A stretch of DNA of 64,000 bases from Streptomyces orinoci (GCF_003121295.1 NZ_PHNC01000029.1:496001-560000), one strand, 5' to 3'; positions 24,082-32,692 are shown, counted from the first letter of the stretch. Notes: generated by a model from the sequence alone, not told the origin. Numbers and translations are program-made.

Positions 24082-25080
24082 TCAGGAGATTTCCGGGACC
24101 CGGCAACCGACGGTGACCACCACCAGTCCGCCGACAGCGGCCAGCGCCGCCAGCACTCCGGCGAAGACCGTCGCCCCGGTGGTGAGTCCGGCGGCATCGC
24201 TGAGGAATCCGGCGGCCACCGGCAGCGAGCCGGCCAGCAGATAACCACCCATATTGAGCGCGGAGTTGGCCTCGGCCGGCCGGTGCGGGGCGACGGTGGC
24301 ACTGAGCAGCGACAGTCCGCCCAGCTGGCCCATGCCCTGCCCCGCGCCCGCCAGCACCGCGGCGGACAGCAGGGCCACCACCGACGAGGCATGCACCGCG
24401 CCGACCAGCGCAACGGTAGCGGACGCCGCCGGGCGGGGCGCCGGCATCCGCACCATGACCAGCAACGCGGTCGCCGGCAGGGCCATCTCCACCAGGAAGA
24501 CGGTGACGGTGGGCGCGGGCAGCGCCTCGGACAGCAGACCGGAGAGGAACGGCCCCAGGCCCGCGCCCAGGACCATCGCACAGGAGGCGAGCAGGGCGCC
24601 CAGCCGCCGTCGCCGCTCGCCCGCCATATCGGTCACCGCCGCCATGCCCGCGGAAACGGCCGCACCCACCGCCACCCCGGTCAGCAGCCGGGCCACGATC
24701 AGGGCGGTTACCGAGGAGGCGGTGGCGAAAACCGCGCGCGCCACCAGGGCCAGACCGAGCGCGGGCAGCAGCACCGGCTTGCGCCCCAGCCGGTCGGAGA
24801 GCACTCCACAGACCAGCAACGAGCCCAGCAGGCCCACGATAGAGAAGGCGAACACCACGGTGAGCGCACCCTTGGAGAAGCCGATGTCCCGCTGCCAGAG
24901 CACATAGAGCGGGGTGGCCGCATTGGAGAGCGCAAAGACCGCGGTGACCGGCCAGGCCGCCAGCCACACCCACCACAGGGGAGCCTCGGCGGCGGGCGGC
25001 GGGGCCACCGGGGCCGGTGCGGTGCGCCGCTCAACCGGCGCTGCTCCAAGGTCGCCCACCGTGCCGCCGGGACCGTCCAT
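24082..25080 (-). CDS. MFS transporter, shortened C-terminal half
   Basis: A 332-residue major facilitator protein from ATG 25080. The first half is normal, with six helices and the A-motif GVLSDRLGRKPV between helices 2 and 3. The second half is short: after helix 6 (VEMALPATALLVMV) only about 115 residues remain, and the next helix region (SVVALLSAAVLAGAGQGMG) resembles helix 10 of usual family members. Helices 7-9 therefore seem to be missing, and transport function is doubtful. It is divergent from an ArsR-type regulator gene whose best start overlaps this one by 20 bp, a typical drug-efflux plus repressor pair. Confidence 0.75.
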   Translation of the reverse strand: MDGPGGTVGDLGAAPVERRTAPAPVAPPPAAEAPLWWVWLAAWPVTAVFALSNAATPLYVLWQRDIGFSKGALTVVFAFSIVGLLGSLLVCGVLSDRLGRKPVLLPALGLALVARAVFATASSVTALIVARLLTGVAVGAAVSAGMAAVTDMAGERRRRLGALLASCAMVLGAGLGPFLSGLLSEALPAPTVTVFLVEMALPATALLVMVRMPAPRPAASATVALVGAVHASSVVALLSAAVLAGAGQGMGQLGGLSLLSATVAPHRPAEANSALNMGGYLLAGSLPVAAGFLSDAAGLTTGATVFAGVLAALAAVGGLVVVTVGCRVPEIS

Positions 25081-25426
25081 CGTTGTACTGCCCCAACCGC
25101 CCGGCCTGCCGGAACCCCTGCCGGAACCGGATGCCCAGACCCTTCGCCTGGAGACCGTGCTGGGGACGCTGAACGATCCCCTGCGGCTGACCATCGTGCG
25201 CAAACTCCTGCTGGAGCGAGCGGAGTTCGACCATCCCTGCGGCTGGTTCGGGCTGGACCGCCCCAAGTCCTCGCTCACCCATCACTTCCGCGCACTGCGC
25301 GAGGCGGGTGTCCTCCGGCAGCGTCAGTACGGACTGGAGCGCCGCAGCGAGGTGCGCATCGACGACCTGCGGGAACGGTTCCCCGGCCTGCTGGAACTGG
25401 TCGCCGCCTGGACCCCGGAGACCTGA
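25061..25426 (+). CDS. ArsR-family winged-helix regulator
   Basis: A 121-residue protein from GTG 25061, with AAGG nine bases upstream. The winged helix is visible in TVLGTLNDPLRLTIVRKLLLE, FGLDRPKSSLTHHFRALREAGVLRQRQYG (recognition helix with THH) and the wing RRSEVRI. Cys in the HPCGWFGLD loop is common in this subgroup, and no metal-binding CxC is apparent, so it is more likely a drug- or redox-type ArsR than a metal sensor. It is divergent from the MFS gene it probably represses. The start is uncertain because downstream frames offer no ATG or GTG. Confidence 0.75.
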   Translation: MPPGPSIVVLPQPPGLPEPLPEPDAQTLRLETVLGTLNDPLRLTIVRKLLLERAEFDHPCGWFGLDRPKSSLTHHFRALREAGVLRQRQYGLERRSEVRIDDLRERFPGLLELVAAWTPET

Positions 25427-25468
25427 CCGGCAGGGGCCGGTGGGCGGCCTCGTTCACCGGTCATGGGG

Positions 25469-26314
25469 CTAGCGGGGAGAGACCACCACTCCCAGCAGTC
25501 CCGGACCGGTGTGTGCCCCGATCACCGCGCCGACCTCGCTGACATGGAGCTCCCCCAGCGCCGGGAGGCGGTCGCGGAGGCGGTCGGCGAGCAGGGTGGC
25601 GCGCTCGGGGGCGGCCAGGTGGTGGACCGCGATGTCCACCGGGGCGCTGCCGGCGCGTTCCACGGCGATCTCTTCCAGGCGGGCGATGGCCTTGGTCGCG
25701 GTGCGCACCTTCTCCCGCAACTCAATGCGCCCGCCCTCCAGCTGGAGCAGGGGTTTGACGGCGAGGGCCGAGCCCAGCAGGGCCTGGGCGGCACCGATCC
25801 GGCCGCCCCGGCGCAGATAGTCCAGGGTGTCCACATAGAAGTAGGCGGCCGTGGCCTCGGCGCGCTTCTCGGCGGCGGCCACCGCCTCATCCAGGGTGCC
25901 GCCGGCCCGGGCGGTCCCGGCGGCGGCCAGGGCGCAGAAGCCCAGGGCCATGGCGACCATGCCGGTGTCCACCACCCGCACCGGGACGGGTGCCTCGCGG
26001 GCCGCCAGCACCGCCGCGTCATAGGTGCCGGAGAACTCGGCGGAGAGGTGGAGCGAGACGATGCCCTCGGCGCCCTCCTCGGCCGCCGCCCGGTAGGCGG
26101 CGGCGAAGACCTCGGGGCCGGGCCGGGAGGTGGTCACCGGCTTGCGCTTCTGCAGGGCCTGGGCGACCGAGCGCGCCGAGATCTCGGTGCCCTCCTCCAG
26201 GGCCCGGTCGCCCAGGACGACCGTCAGCGGCACTGCGGTGATCCGGTGCCGCTCCATCGTCTCTGCTGGCAGATAGGCCGTTGAATCGGTGACGATCGCG
26301 ACATGGCGGGACAT
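25469..26314 (-). CDS. DegV family fatty-acid-binding protein
   Basis: A 281-residue protein with VAIVTDSTAYLPAE at the N-terminus, the ligand-binding TSRPGPEVFAAAY and SLHLSAEFSGTYDAA, then FYVDTLDYLRRGGRIG, all DegV signatures. DegV (FakB) proteins bind a single fatty acid and can present it to a fatty acid kinase. No fakA kinase is adjacent, so the partner must be elsewhere or the role differs. It converges with the ArsR gene, with a short hairpin-forming region between them (25424-25462). Confidence 0.9.
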   Translation of the reverse strand: MSRHVAIVTDSTAYLPAETMERHRITAVPLTVVLGDRALEEGTEISARSVAQALQKRKPVTTSRPGPEVFAAAYRAAAEEGAEGIVSLHLSAEFSGTYDAAVLAAREAPVPVRVVDTGMVAMALGFCALAAAGTARAGGTLDEAVAAAEKRAEATAAYFYVDTLDYLRRGGRIGAAQALLGSALAVKPLLQLEGGRIELREKVRTATKAIARLEEIAVERAGSAPVDIAVHHLAAPERATLLADRLRDRLPALGELHVSEVGAVIGAHTGPGLLGVVVSPR

Positions 26315-26361
26315 GCCCCGGAGGTTACCCGCCGGAGGCCGGGGGCCGCAGTCCGCCCCCG

Positions 26362-27117
26362 TCAGCCCGCGCTCTCCGGGCGCCGGGCGGCCTGCTGCCG
26401 CTTCTCCCAGGACAGATCGGACAGCCAGGACGGGCGGCCCGGTATCGCCGAACGCTGCCGCTCAGGCCGTTCGGGCTGTCCGGGCTGTCCGGGCTGTCCG
26501 GTGCGTTCCGCTCCGGAAGGGCCGGACGCGGACTTCGGGGAGGCTGCCGCGCCGGGAGCGCCCTCCTCCTCCACCGCCGTCCAGTGCCGCAGGGCGCTGG
26601 CCTCCATCCGGATCTGCTCGCCGAGGTCCGCCAGATCCTCGTGCTGGAACTGGCGGGCGCGGTCCTGGGCGGCCCAGCGCAGGGCGTCCGCCGACTCCCG
26701 GATGGCATCGGTGCGCTTGCGCAGCTCCGGCAGGCTCTGGGCGATCCGGCTCTGGCTGGGCTCGCTCTCCAGGCGGCGGAGCTCCTCGTCCAGCTCCCGG
26801 CCGTGGCCACTGAGGCGCTGGAAGAGGGCCAGCGACTCGGAGAGCGACGCATCCTCGGCGGAGCGCTCACGCAGTGCCTCCTGGGTGGCGCGCATCGAGG
26901 TGCGAAGGGAGAGCCGCAGCTGGGCGACCTCGCCGGCCGGGCCGGGCCGGGCGAACTGCATGGCCTTGAGGCGGGTGTCCTCCACGGTGCGGCGGGCCTG
27001 GGTGACGGTGTGGTCCACCCCGCGCTTGACGGCCTTGACGGCCTTGACCGTGGCCAGCACCGCCAGCGTGACAAACAGCGCGACGGTGAGGGCGATTATC
27101 ACGGCCACGGCTTCCAT
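26362..27117 (-). CDS. Membrane-anchored coiled-coil protein, function unknown
   Basis: A 251-residue protein from ATG 27117. One N-terminal membrane helix (VAVIIALTVALFVTLAVLATV) is followed by a long charged helical region of about 150 residues with heptad-like Leu/Ala spacing (RLSLRTSMRATQEALRERSAED, LFQRLSGHGRELDEELRRLES, LPELRKRTDAIRESADALRW). The C-terminal tail is disordered and contains a GQPGQPGQPE repeat. It resembles other unannotated actinomycete proteins downstream of leuS; no catalytic motif is visible. A structural or scaffolding role at the membrane is possible but unsupported. Confidence 0.7.
   Translation of the reverse strand: MEAVAVIIALTVALFVTLAVLATVKAVKAVKRGVDHTVTQARRTVEDTRLKAMQFARPGPAGEVAQLRLSLRTSMRATQEALRERSAEDASLSESLALFQRLSGHGRELDEELRRLESEPSQSRIAQSLPELRKRTDAIRESADALRWAAQDRARQFQHEDLADLGEQIRMEASALRHWTAVEEEGAPGAAASPKSASGPSGAERTGQPGQPGQPERPERQRSAIPGRPSWLSDLSWEKRQQAARRPESAG
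26473..26499. repeat. 9-bp tandem repeat (three copies)
   Basis: Three perfect copies of GGGCTGTCC inside the membrane coiled-coil gene, encoding Gly-Gln-Pro triplets in the disordered tail. Confidence 0.85.
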
Positions 27118-27200
27118 GGGGCGCTCCTCGGGCAGGCTCTCCGGTTTCACATCCGGCCGGGTTGGTGTCCGGCGGTGTCGTCCCTTCCACGGTAAACGGC

Positions 27201-27243
27201 AAGGGCAGGCCGTGGGTTCCTTTCGAACCCCCAACCTGCCCTT
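27201..27243. terminator. Hairpin terminator downstream of leuS
   Basis: A two-tier stem: outer arms AAGGGCAGG and CCTGCCCTT, inner arms GGGTTC and GAACCC. It lies about 80 bp past the leuS stop and before the coiled-coil gene start, and should separate the two transcripts. Confidence 0.75.
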
Positions 27244-27321
27244 AGGGGAGATCCCAGGGGTGGCGCCCCCGGGACCCCGGCGGGCCTCAGCGGATCCCGT
27301 CCGCTTCAGGCCCCAACTCGC

Positions 27322-30168
27322 TTACGCCGGAACGATGTTGACCAGCTTGGGCGCCCGCACGATGACCTTGCGGATCCCCGCGCCGTCCAGCGCGGCCAGC
27401 ACGGCCGGGTCGGCCAGCGCGACCCGCTCCAGCTCCTGCTCGCTGATGGCCGGCGGCACCTCCAGGCGCGCCTTGACCTTGCCCTTGACCTGGACCACGC
27501 AGGTCACGGTCTCGTCCACCACATAGGCCGGGTCGGCCACCGGGAAGTCCCGGTGCACCACCGAGCCGGTGTGGCCCAGACGGTGCCACAGCTCCTCGGC
27601 GATATGCGGGGCCAGCGGAGCGATCAGCAGCACCAGGGTCTCGGCGACCGGGCGGGGCACCTCGCGCAGCTTCACCACATGGTTGTTCAGCTCGGTGATC
27701 TTGGCGATGGCGGTGTTGAACCGCATATTCGCCAGGTCCTGGGTGACGCCGTCAATGGCCTTGTGCAGGGCCCGCAGCGTCTCCTCGTCGGGCTCGGCGT
27801 CCACCACGGTGACCTCACCGGTGGTCTCGTCCACCACATTGCGCCACAGCCGTTGCAGCAGCCGGTACTGACCGACCACGGCACGGGTGTCCCAGGGGCG
27901 GGAGACATCCAGCGGGCCCATGGCCATCTCGTACAGGCGCAGGGTGTCGGCCCCGTACTCGGCGCAGATCTCGTCCGGAGTGACCGCGTTCTTCAGGGAC
28001 TTGCCCATCTTGCCCAGCAGCCGGGAGACCTTCTCGCCCTGGTAGTAGTAGGCGCCGTCGCGCTCCTCCACCTCGGCGGCGGGCACCGCGATGCCCCGGG
28101 CGTCCCGGTAGACATAGGCCTGGATCATGCCCTGGTTGAACAGCTTGTGGAAGGGCTCGGCCGAGGAGACATGACCCAGGTCGTACAGCACCTTGGACCA
28201 GAAGCGGGCGTACAGCAGGTGCAGCACCGCGTGCTCGGCGCCGCCGACATACAGGTCCACACCGCCGTGCGGCTTGTCCTCGCGCGGGCCCATCCAGTAG
28301 CGCTCGGCCTCGGGGGAGACCAGCCGCTCGCTGTTGTGCGGGTCCAGGTAGCGCAGCTCGTACCAGCAGGAACCGGCCCAGTTGGGCATGGTGTTGGTCT
28401 CGCGGCGGTACCGCTTCGGTCCGTTGCCCAGGTCCAGCTCGACATTGACCCAGTCCTCGTTGCGGGACAGCGGGGTCTCCGGCTCGGTGTCGGCGTCGTC
28501 CGGGTCGAAGGTGCGCGGCGAGTAGTCCTCGACCTCGGGCAGCTCCAGCGGCAGCATCGACTCGGGCAGCGCATGGGCCACGCCGTCCTCGTCGTAGACG
28601 ATCGGGAAGGGCTCGCCCCAGTAGCGCTGGCGGCTGAACAGCCAGTCGCGCAGGCGGAAGTTGACGGTTCCCTCGCCGATGCCGCGCTCGGTCAGCCAGG
28701 CGATGACGGTGCGCTTGGCCTCGTCAACTCCCATGCCGTTGATGTCCAGTTGGTCGTTGGCGGAGTTGATCGCCGGGCCCTGGCCGCCGTAGGCCTCGCC
28801 CTCCCAGCCCTCGGGCGGCTGGACGGTACGGACGATGGGCAGCTCGAAGGCGGTGGCGAACTCCCAGTCGCGCTCGTCCTGGCCGGGCACCGCCATGATG
28901 GCGCCGGTGCCATAGCCCATCAGCACATAGTCGCCGACGAACACCGGGATGCGCTCGCCGGTGACCGGGTTGACGGCGTGGGCGCCGGTGAAGACCCCGG
29001 TCTTGTCCTTGCCCTCGGTCTGCCGCTCGACATCGGTCTTGGTCTGGGCCTGCTTGCGGTAGGCGGCAATGGCCTCGGCCGGGGTGGCGGCACCGCCGGT
29101 CCAGGCCGGCTTGGTGCCCTCGGGCCAGGCGGCCGGGACGATGGCGTCCACCAGGCCGTGCTCCGGGGCCAGCACCATATAGGTGGCACCGAACAGGGTG
29201 TCGGGGCGGGTGGTGAAGACGGTGATCTTCTCGTCGTGGCCGTCCACCGCGAAGTCCACCCGGGCGCCCTCGCTGCGGCCGATCCAGTTGCGCTGCTGCA
29301 GCTTGATGGCCTCCGGCCAGTCCAGCGCGTCCAGGTCGTCCAGCAGACGGTCGCCATAGGCGGTGATGCGCATATTCCACTGGCGCAGCTTGGACTTGAA
29401 GACCGGGAAGTTGCCGCGCTCGGAGCGGCCGTCGGCGGTGACCTCCTCATTGGCCAGCACGGTGCCCAGGCCGGGGCACCAGTTGACCGGCGCGTCGGAG
29501 GCGTAGGCCAGGCGGTACTCGCCCAGCACGGCGTCGCGTTCGGCGGCGCTCAGCTCGTTCCAGGGGCGCCCGTCGGGGGTCGCGCGCTCACCGCTTTCGA
29601 ACTGTGCCACCAGCTCGGCGATGGGGCGCGCCTTGCCCGCCTGCTCGTCGAACCAGGAGTTGAAGATCTGCAGGAAGATCCACTGGGTCCACTTGTAGTA
29701 GTCCGGGTCGATGGTGGCGAAGGAGCGGCGCTTGTCGTGGCCCAGGCCCAGCCGGCGCAGCTGGGCCTTCATGTTCTCCATATTGGCCTCGGTGGAGACC
29801 CGGGGGTGGGTGCCGGTCTGCACCGCGTACTGCTCGGCGGGCAGGCCGAAGGCGTCGAAGCCCAGGGTGTGCAGGACGTTGTGGCCGGTCATCCGGTGGA
29901 AGCGGGCGGTGACATCGGTGGCGATATAGCCCAGCGGGTGGCCGACGTGCAGACCCGCGCCCGAGGGGTACGGGAACATGTCCATGATGAACTTGGTGGG
30001 CTTGGCGACCGTCTCCGGGTCGCCCCCCAGCTCGCCCCCGGGGTTGGGGGCCGCATAGGTGCCCTCGGCGTCCCAGAAGTCCTGCCAGCGTGCCTCGATG
30101 TCGGCGGCCAGCGCGGCCGTATAGCGGTGCGGGGCAGCCACCTCGGCGGCGGTAGTGGTCTCGCTCAT
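27322..30168 (-). CDS. leuS: Leucyl-tRNA synthetase
   Basis: A 948-residue class Ia synthetase. Present are FIMDMFPYPSGAGLHVGHPLGY (HIGH-type motif), the CP1 editing domain with the Thr-rich VFTTRPDTLFGATYMVLAPEH, the catalytic-core WYLRY-like SCWYELRYLDP, and KMGKSLKN as the KMSKS loop. ATG 30168 (MSETTTAAE) fits family length; the upstream frame reaches the attenuator and is not coding. Expression is predicted to be controlled by ribosome-mediated attenuation through the leader peptide at 30321-30359 and the terminator at 30254-30281. Confidence 0.97.
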   Translation of the reverse strand: MSETTTAAEVAAPHRYTAALAADIEARWQDFWDAEGTYAAPNPGGELGGDPETVAKPTKFIMDMFPYPSGAGLHVGHPLGYIATDVTARFHRMTGHNVLHTLGFDAFGLPAEQYAVQTGTHPRVSTEANMENMKAQLRRLGLGHDKRRSFATIDPDYYKWTQWIFLQIFNSWFDEQAGKARPIAELVAQFESGERATPDGRPWNELSAAERDAVLGEYRLAYASDAPVNWCPGLGTVLANEEVTADGRSERGNFPVFKSKLRQWNMRITAYGDRLLDDLDALDWPEAIKLQQRNWIGRSEGARVDFAVDGHDEKITVFTTRPDTLFGATYMVLAPEHGLVDAIVPAAWPEGTKPAWTGGAATPAEAIAAYRKQAQTKTDVERQTEGKDKTGVFTGAHAVNPVTGERIPVFVGDYVLMGYGTGAIMAVPGQDERDWEFATAFELPIVRTVQPPEGWEGEAYGGQGPAINSANDQLDINGMGVDEAKRTVIAWLTERGIGEGTVNFRLRDWLFSRQRYWGEPFPIVYDEDGVAHALPESMLPLELPEVEDYSPRTFDPDDADTEPETPLSRNEDWVNVELDLGNGPKRYRRETNTMPNWAGSCWYELRYLDPHNSERLVSPEAERYWMGPREDKPHGGVDLYVGGAEHAVLHLLYARFWSKVLYDLGHVSSAEPFHKLFNQGMIQAYVYRDARGIAVPAAEVEERDGAYYYQGEKVSRLLGKMGKSLKNAVTPDEICAEYGADTLRLYEMAMGPLDVSRPWDTRAVVGQYRLLQRLWRNVVDETTGEVTVVDAEPDEETLRALHKAIDGVTQDLANMRFNTAIAKITELNNHVVKLREVPRPVAETLVLLIAPLAPHIAEELWHRLGHTGSVVHRDFPVADPAYVVDETVTCVVQVKGKVKARLEVPPAISEQELERVALADPAVLAALDGAGIRKVIVRAPKLVNIVPA

Positions 30169-30253
30169 CGTCCTCAATGCTCCATCGATCGTCGTCTCTG
30201 CCTGCGTCGCGTGCGCTCCGGGGCGGCCCCGGAGATCTCCGGGCGGGCCCGGA

Positions 30254-30281
30254 AATGAAAAATCCCCTCGCACAGGAGGGG
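30254..30281 (-). terminator. Rho-independent terminator of the leuS attenuator
   Basis: On the minus strand CCCCTC, a six-base loop and GAGGGG are followed directly by ATTTTTCATTT. This is one of the few U-rich intrinsic terminators in the window. It lies between the leader ORF and leuS. Confidence 0.9.
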
Positions 30282-30283
30282 TC

Positions 30284-30331
30284 GCCGCGCCGATGCCGGT
30301 CCTTTGAGGACCGGGACTGATCAGCGCGGCT
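30284..30331 (-). promoter_or_regulatory. Alternative hairpins of the leuS attenuator
   Basis: An 8-bp perfect hairpin CCGGTCCT/AGGACCGG (30296-30314) follows the leader ORF. The end of the leader ORF (30320-30331) can pair over 11 of 12 positions with 30284-30294, which abuts the terminator stem. A ribosome stalled on the leucine codons or released at the stop would change which of these forms. The exact antiterminator is inferred. Confidence 0.65.
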
Positions 30332-30359
30332 CGCTAAGCAGGAGGCGTACGGCACGCAT
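30321..30359 (-). CDS. leuS leader peptide, 12 residues with three consecutive leucines
   Basis: The minus strand encodes MRAVRLLLSEPR followed by TGA; the three leucine codons are CTC, CTG and CTT. It lies about 150 bp upstream of leuS and just ahead of two hairpins and a U-tract terminator, the arrangement of amino-acid attenuation leaders. A TAACCT -10 box ends six bases before the ATG, so the transcript probably starts at the ATG itself (leaderless). When charged Leu-tRNA is scarce the ribosome would pause on the leucine run and prevent termination, raising leuS expression. Confidence 0.88.
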   Translation of the reverse strand: MRAVRLLLSEPR

Positions 30360-30365
30360 GCGGTC

Positions 30366-30371
30366 AGGTTA
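30366..30371 (-). promoter_or_regulatory. Candidate -10 box of the leuS leader transcript
   Basis: The minus strand reads TAACCT, matching the streptomycete TAnnnT -10, with six bases between it and the leader ATG. No convincing -35 is seen at 17-18 bp. Confidence 0.45.
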
Positions 30372-30420
30372 CCGCAGGGGTGCCGGGGCCCGCACCGAGG
30401 TACGGGCTCCGGCGGGGGCG

Positions 30421-32388
30421 TCAGTGCCGGTGACCGGGGATGTACGAGGTCACATAGTCGGCGCCGGGCGAGCCGACACCGGTGACGTTGTCGTAACCGA
30501 CGGTCGCGGAGAGCGAGCTGTCATTGCCGAAGGTGCGCAGCGAGGTCAGCACGCCGTCCTTGGCGTCCGCGCCATTGGCGAAGTCCCTGCGCACCACACC
30601 GATGCTCTGGCCCTTGCCCAGCGGGTGGTCGGTGACATCGTGGTAGGCGGAGGTGCCATAGCGGTCGTAGATGGCCGGGTTGGCGAAGCCGAGCGGCACA
30701 CCGTGGCGGGCCTGCTGGGCCAGCACCTGGATGGCGGCGATCACCGGGCAGGAGAGCGAGGTGCCGCCGATGCGGTACTCGCCGTACTTCACCGACTTGT
30801 CGGGGAAGGTCTGGGTCTGCCCGACCAGGAAGCCGGTGTTGGGGTCACCGATGGCGGAGATGTCCGGGGCGACGCGCATCGGCTTGGTGCTGCCGTTGAT
30901 CTTGGACAGTGCGTCCGGGACCACACCGCGCTGGTAGAAGGGCTGCTCGACCAGGGTGCTGGTGCCGCCGCCCGCGCCGCCGTTGAAGGCGCCGGGGAGG
31001 TTCTCCCAGTTCTGGCCGTCCTTGGACAGCGAGGCCTTGTGGGTGCCCCAGCCGGTCTCCCAGAGGTACTTGTCACCCTTGCCGACGGCCAGCGAGGTGC
31101 CGCCGACGGAGGTGGCCCAGGCGGAGTTGGCCGGCGAGTCGATGGTCTTCTGGCCGTACTTGGCGGCGTTGTCGCCGTCGTCACCGGAGGAGAAGTAGAA
31201 GCCGATGCCCTCGACCGCGCCGGTCTGGAAGAGGTGGTCGTAGGCGGCCGCGGCGTCCGGGGTCTCCTGGGACTCGATGCTGCTCCAGGAGTTGGAGACG
31301 ACGTCCGCCAGCCGGTTGTCCACGACCTTGTTGAGGGCGTCCATCAGGTCGGGGTCCTGGCAGGAGGCGCCGCCGACGTAGACGATGTTGGCGTCCGGGG
31401 CCACCGCGTGCGCGGCCTCGACGTCCAGGGTCTCCTCGCCGTACCAGCCGGAGGCGTCACAGGCGTCGGGGCCGGTCTGGGTGTAGTCGCTCGGCAGCAC
31501 CTGGCTGAGCTGGCCCTTGCGGTAGGGCTTGTCGCCGTTGCGCTTGGCGTACTCCTGCGCGTCCTTGACGATCGTCGGCGAGGCGTAGGCGTCGGTGATG
31601 GCGATGGTGGCGCCCTTGCCGGTGAAGCTCTTGGCGCCGTACGCGGCCCGCAGCTGCTTGCCGGTGTAGCCGCGGATGGCGTAGGGGGCCTGGCTGCCGT
31701 AGGCCGGCGGAAGGTCCTTGTCGACCTTGGAGCCGTAATAGGTGGAGAACGGGCCGGAGTTGACGAACGCCTTGCCGGGGCCGGGCAGGGTGTCGGCCGG
31801 GCGGTTGAGCTTGGGGGCGTTGTTGAGGCCGGTGACCGTGAGCACCGCGCCGTCCAGGGAGGCCGGGACGGAGGCGGTCTTGGCGGGGGCGACGAGGGTC
31901 TTGCCGTCCTTGGCGTACTTGTGCAGCTCGGCGCCGAACGCCTTCTTGACCGCGGCGGCGTCACCGGTCACCGAGATGTAGTGGTCGTTGCTGCCGGTCA
32001 CCTTCAGGCCGGAGGACTTCAGCCAGGCGGTGACCTTGGCTATCTGGTCCTTGGTGGGGGCGAACCGGCTCTTGGCCTGCTTGGCGGTCAAGTACTTGCC
32101 GTAGTGCGGAGACTTGGGGTCCGAGACGGCCCGTGCGTAGTCGGCGAGGCCCTTGGCGTCCCGGCCGGCCAGGTAGACCCGGGCGCTGATCTCCTTGGAC
32201 TCGGGGGCGGCGCCCCGGTCGGCCCTGGCGGTGGCCCAGGCGGGCTTGGTGCCGGCCAGCGACTGCCGGTCGTGCGGGCCGCTGTCGGCGCCGGCGGTCG
32301 GCGCGGTGAGCGCCAACGCCCCGGCCACCAGCGGCAATGCCGCCGCCAGAGACAGGCCGGCGCGCATTCTGGAACCTCTTGCTCTCAT
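30421..32388 (-). CDS. Secreted S53 family serine-carboxyl peptidase (sedolisin/kumamolisin type)
   Basis: A 655-residue preproenzyme from ATG 32388 with AGGGGG upstream. Signal peptide (LSLAAALPLVAGALALTAPTAGA) is followed by a Pro-kumamolisin propeptide (SARVYLAGRDAKGLADYARAVSDPKSPHYGKYL, VKKAFGAELHKY) and a subtilisin-like catalytic domain. The catalytic Glu319 and Asp322 lie in EETLDVEAAH and the nucleophile Ser544 in GGTSLSCP; the oxyanion Asp and the C-terminal calcium site (YDNVTGVGSPG) are present. Sedolisins are acid-active endopeptidases that self-activate outside the cell. The enzyme stands alone, ends near the leuS leader and has a palindrome-rich upstream region. Confidence 0.92.
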   Translation of the reverse strand: MRARGSRMRAGLSLAAALPLVAGALALTAPTAGADSGPHDRQSLAGTKPAWATARADRGAAPESKEISARVYLAGRDAKGLADYARAVSDPKSPHYGKYLTAKQAKSRFAPTKDQIAKVTAWLKSSGLKVTGSNDHYISVTGDAAAVKKAFGAELHKYAKDGKTLVAPAKTASVPASLDGAVLTVTGLNNAPKLNRPADTLPGPGKAFVNSGPFSTYYGSKVDKDLPPAYGSQAPYAIRGYTGKQLRAAYGAKSFTGKGATIAITDAYASPTIVKDAQEYAKRNGDKPYRKGQLSQVLPSDYTQTGPDACDASGWYGEETLDVEAAHAVAPDANIVYVGGASCQDPDLMDALNKVVDNRLADVVSNSWSSIESQETPDAAAAYDHLFQTGAVEGIGFYFSSGDDGDNAAKYGQKTIDSPANSAWATSVGGTSLAVGKGDKYLWETGWGTHKASLSKDGQNWENLPGAFNGGAGGGTSTLVEQPFYQRGVVPDALSKINGSTKPMRVAPDISAIGDPNTGFLVGQTQTFPDKSVKYGEYRIGGTSLSCPVIAAIQVLAQQARHGVPLGFANPAIYDRYGTSAYHDVTDHPLGKGQSIGVVRRDFANGADAKDGVLTSLRTFGNDSSLSATVGYDNVTGVGSPGADYVTSYIPGHRH

Positions 32389-32692
32389 GAAACCCCCTGC
32401 GATGCGCATGGTCGCGAATGTTCGCGTGGTCGCCTATGCGGGGGCGGTGAATGCCGTCCGCATATGGGACGTCACTCTGTCGATGAACTGTTCATTTATG
32501 GGGCATGAGTTCGCCAAGAAGAGACCAAAGAAATCTCATGTTCCGGCTGAGCAAGGGGCGTTGAGGGAGCAACAGCGCAAAACCGGCGAGGGAAGGGACC
32601 AAATGGACCGACGTTAGCAGCGGTGCTGCCGTCCCGGGCGGGGTTGCGAGAAGCGGTGGTGGCGCCTCGCCGGGCGCCTAGGGTCGCGCGGC
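32389..32692. other. 304-bp intergenic region between divergent secreted peptidase and cytochrome genes, two palindromes
   Basis: This gap should hold both divergent promoters. It is less GC-rich than its surroundings between about 32480 and 32620. It contains a 14-bp palindrome CGCGAA-TG-TTCGCG (32413-32426), 25 bp before the peptidase start, and a 13-bp inverted repeat ATGAAC-T-GTTCAT (32483-32495). Both look like regulator sites. I see no convincing -35/-10 pair and no ORF. Confidence 0.6.
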
